From: Prevotellaceae bacterium
GTDB lineage: Bacteria; Bacteroidota; Bacteroidia; Bacteroidales; Paludibacteraceae
Reading direction: 5' to 3'
DNA length: 64,000 nucleotides
Assembly: GCA_020636675.1 (NCBI GenBank)
Contig: JACJXK010000009.1
Span: forward strand, 1 to 64,000
Position 1 is the stretch's first letter. Every line of letters starts with the position of its first letter. The translations under genes were made by a program, and so were the position numbers. Under the pieces are notes generated by a model, which was not told the DNA's origin, made no database searches, and worked only from the letters and a program-made list of their open reading frames with translations. Of the stretch, positions 63,829 to 64,000 are shown in pieces.

Positions 63829-64000
63829 TTGAAAGCTAAATATATAATATCCGGTTTGTGCTTGCTGTTTTTCCTTGTGGCATGTTCTACGAAGAAAAAC
63901 ACTGCGATTAGGCGTAACTATCACGCTATGACGACGAAATACAACGTCTATTTCAATGCCAATGAATCTTATAAGAAGGGTTATGATAAGATAGAAAATG
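63829..64000 (+). CDS. porW: T9SS lipoprotein PorW/SprE, start only
   Basis: Only the first 57 codons lie in the window. Start is TTG at 63829-63831, just before a signal peptide with lipobox VACS (Cys19), followed by STKKNTAIRRNYHAMTTKYN and VYFNANESY, the usual opening of the PorW/SprE TPR lipoprotein of the type IX secretion system. The partner T9SS genes porT and sprA are in the same window. The rest is beyond the edge. Confidence 0.8.
   Translation, partial: MKAKYIISGLCLLFFLVACSTKKNTAIRRNYHAMTTKYNVYFNANESYKKGYDKIEN

Noticed and set aside
1..64000. tRNA, rRNA and CRISPR arrays
   Set aside because: No cloverleaf with conserved TTC loop, rRNA stretch or regularly spaced repeats was recognised on either strand by eye.

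Overview
This window is Bacteroidota DNA, most likely order Bacteroidales. The evidence is the type IX secretion system (T9SS) genes (porT, sprA and the start of porW/sprE), a protein with a T9SS C-terminal sorting domain, GldB, the Bacteroidota-style LptD and DUF4827 lipoproteins, weak or absent Shine-Dalgarno sites, and many TAnnTTTG -7 promoter boxes. The genus cannot be fixed by eye. The glucuronoyl esterase fits a plant-fibre-exposed (gut or rumen type) anaerobe.

Positions 1-6500 are an AT-rich, decaying accessory region. It holds an unrecognised small protein, a Fic protein with Gln where the catalytic His should be, a broken second Fic gene, a frameshifted remnant, a STAND-type ATPase that looks cut off at its C-terminus, and fragments of ISL3 and IS110 insertion sequences. 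Positions 6498-13536 carry a 1961-residue alpha-2-macroglobulin-like protein with an embedded SusC-like carboxypeptidase-regulatory plus TonB-plug segment, followed by an exported SUMF1-like protein.

Positions 13635-31527 are mostly minus-strand core genes: a YjbR family protein, gldB, an ABC-F ATPase, an outer-membrane barrel with an apparent ACG start, a TauE/SafE exporter, the T9SS-exported CE15 esterase, queE-queD, miaA, glycogen phosphorylase with a GT3 glycogen synthase, and lptD-ridA. Positions 31780-44346 are plus-strand: an amidase, an MCE protein, dnaA with a possible origin, a five-gene cluster centred on a VTC polyphosphate polymerase and a DUF4956 membrane protein, a PbgA/YejM-like membrane hydrolase, and a NifU-like scaffold paired with a GGGtGRT protein.

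Positions 44470-64000 hold a nucleotidyltransferase, porT, ruvA, the very large sprA, a GC-rich mosaic AAA-ATPase/PD-(D/E)XK gene of transferred look, and then a run of nrnA, an FKBP-like lipoprotein, a DUF4827 lipoprotein, an rRNA/tRNA methyltransferase, a degenerate M23 protein, dxr, rseP and the start of porW/sprE. Much of the window serves the envelope: outer-membrane assembly, peptidoglycan remodelling and T9SS export. No rRNA, tRNA or CRISPR array was recognised.
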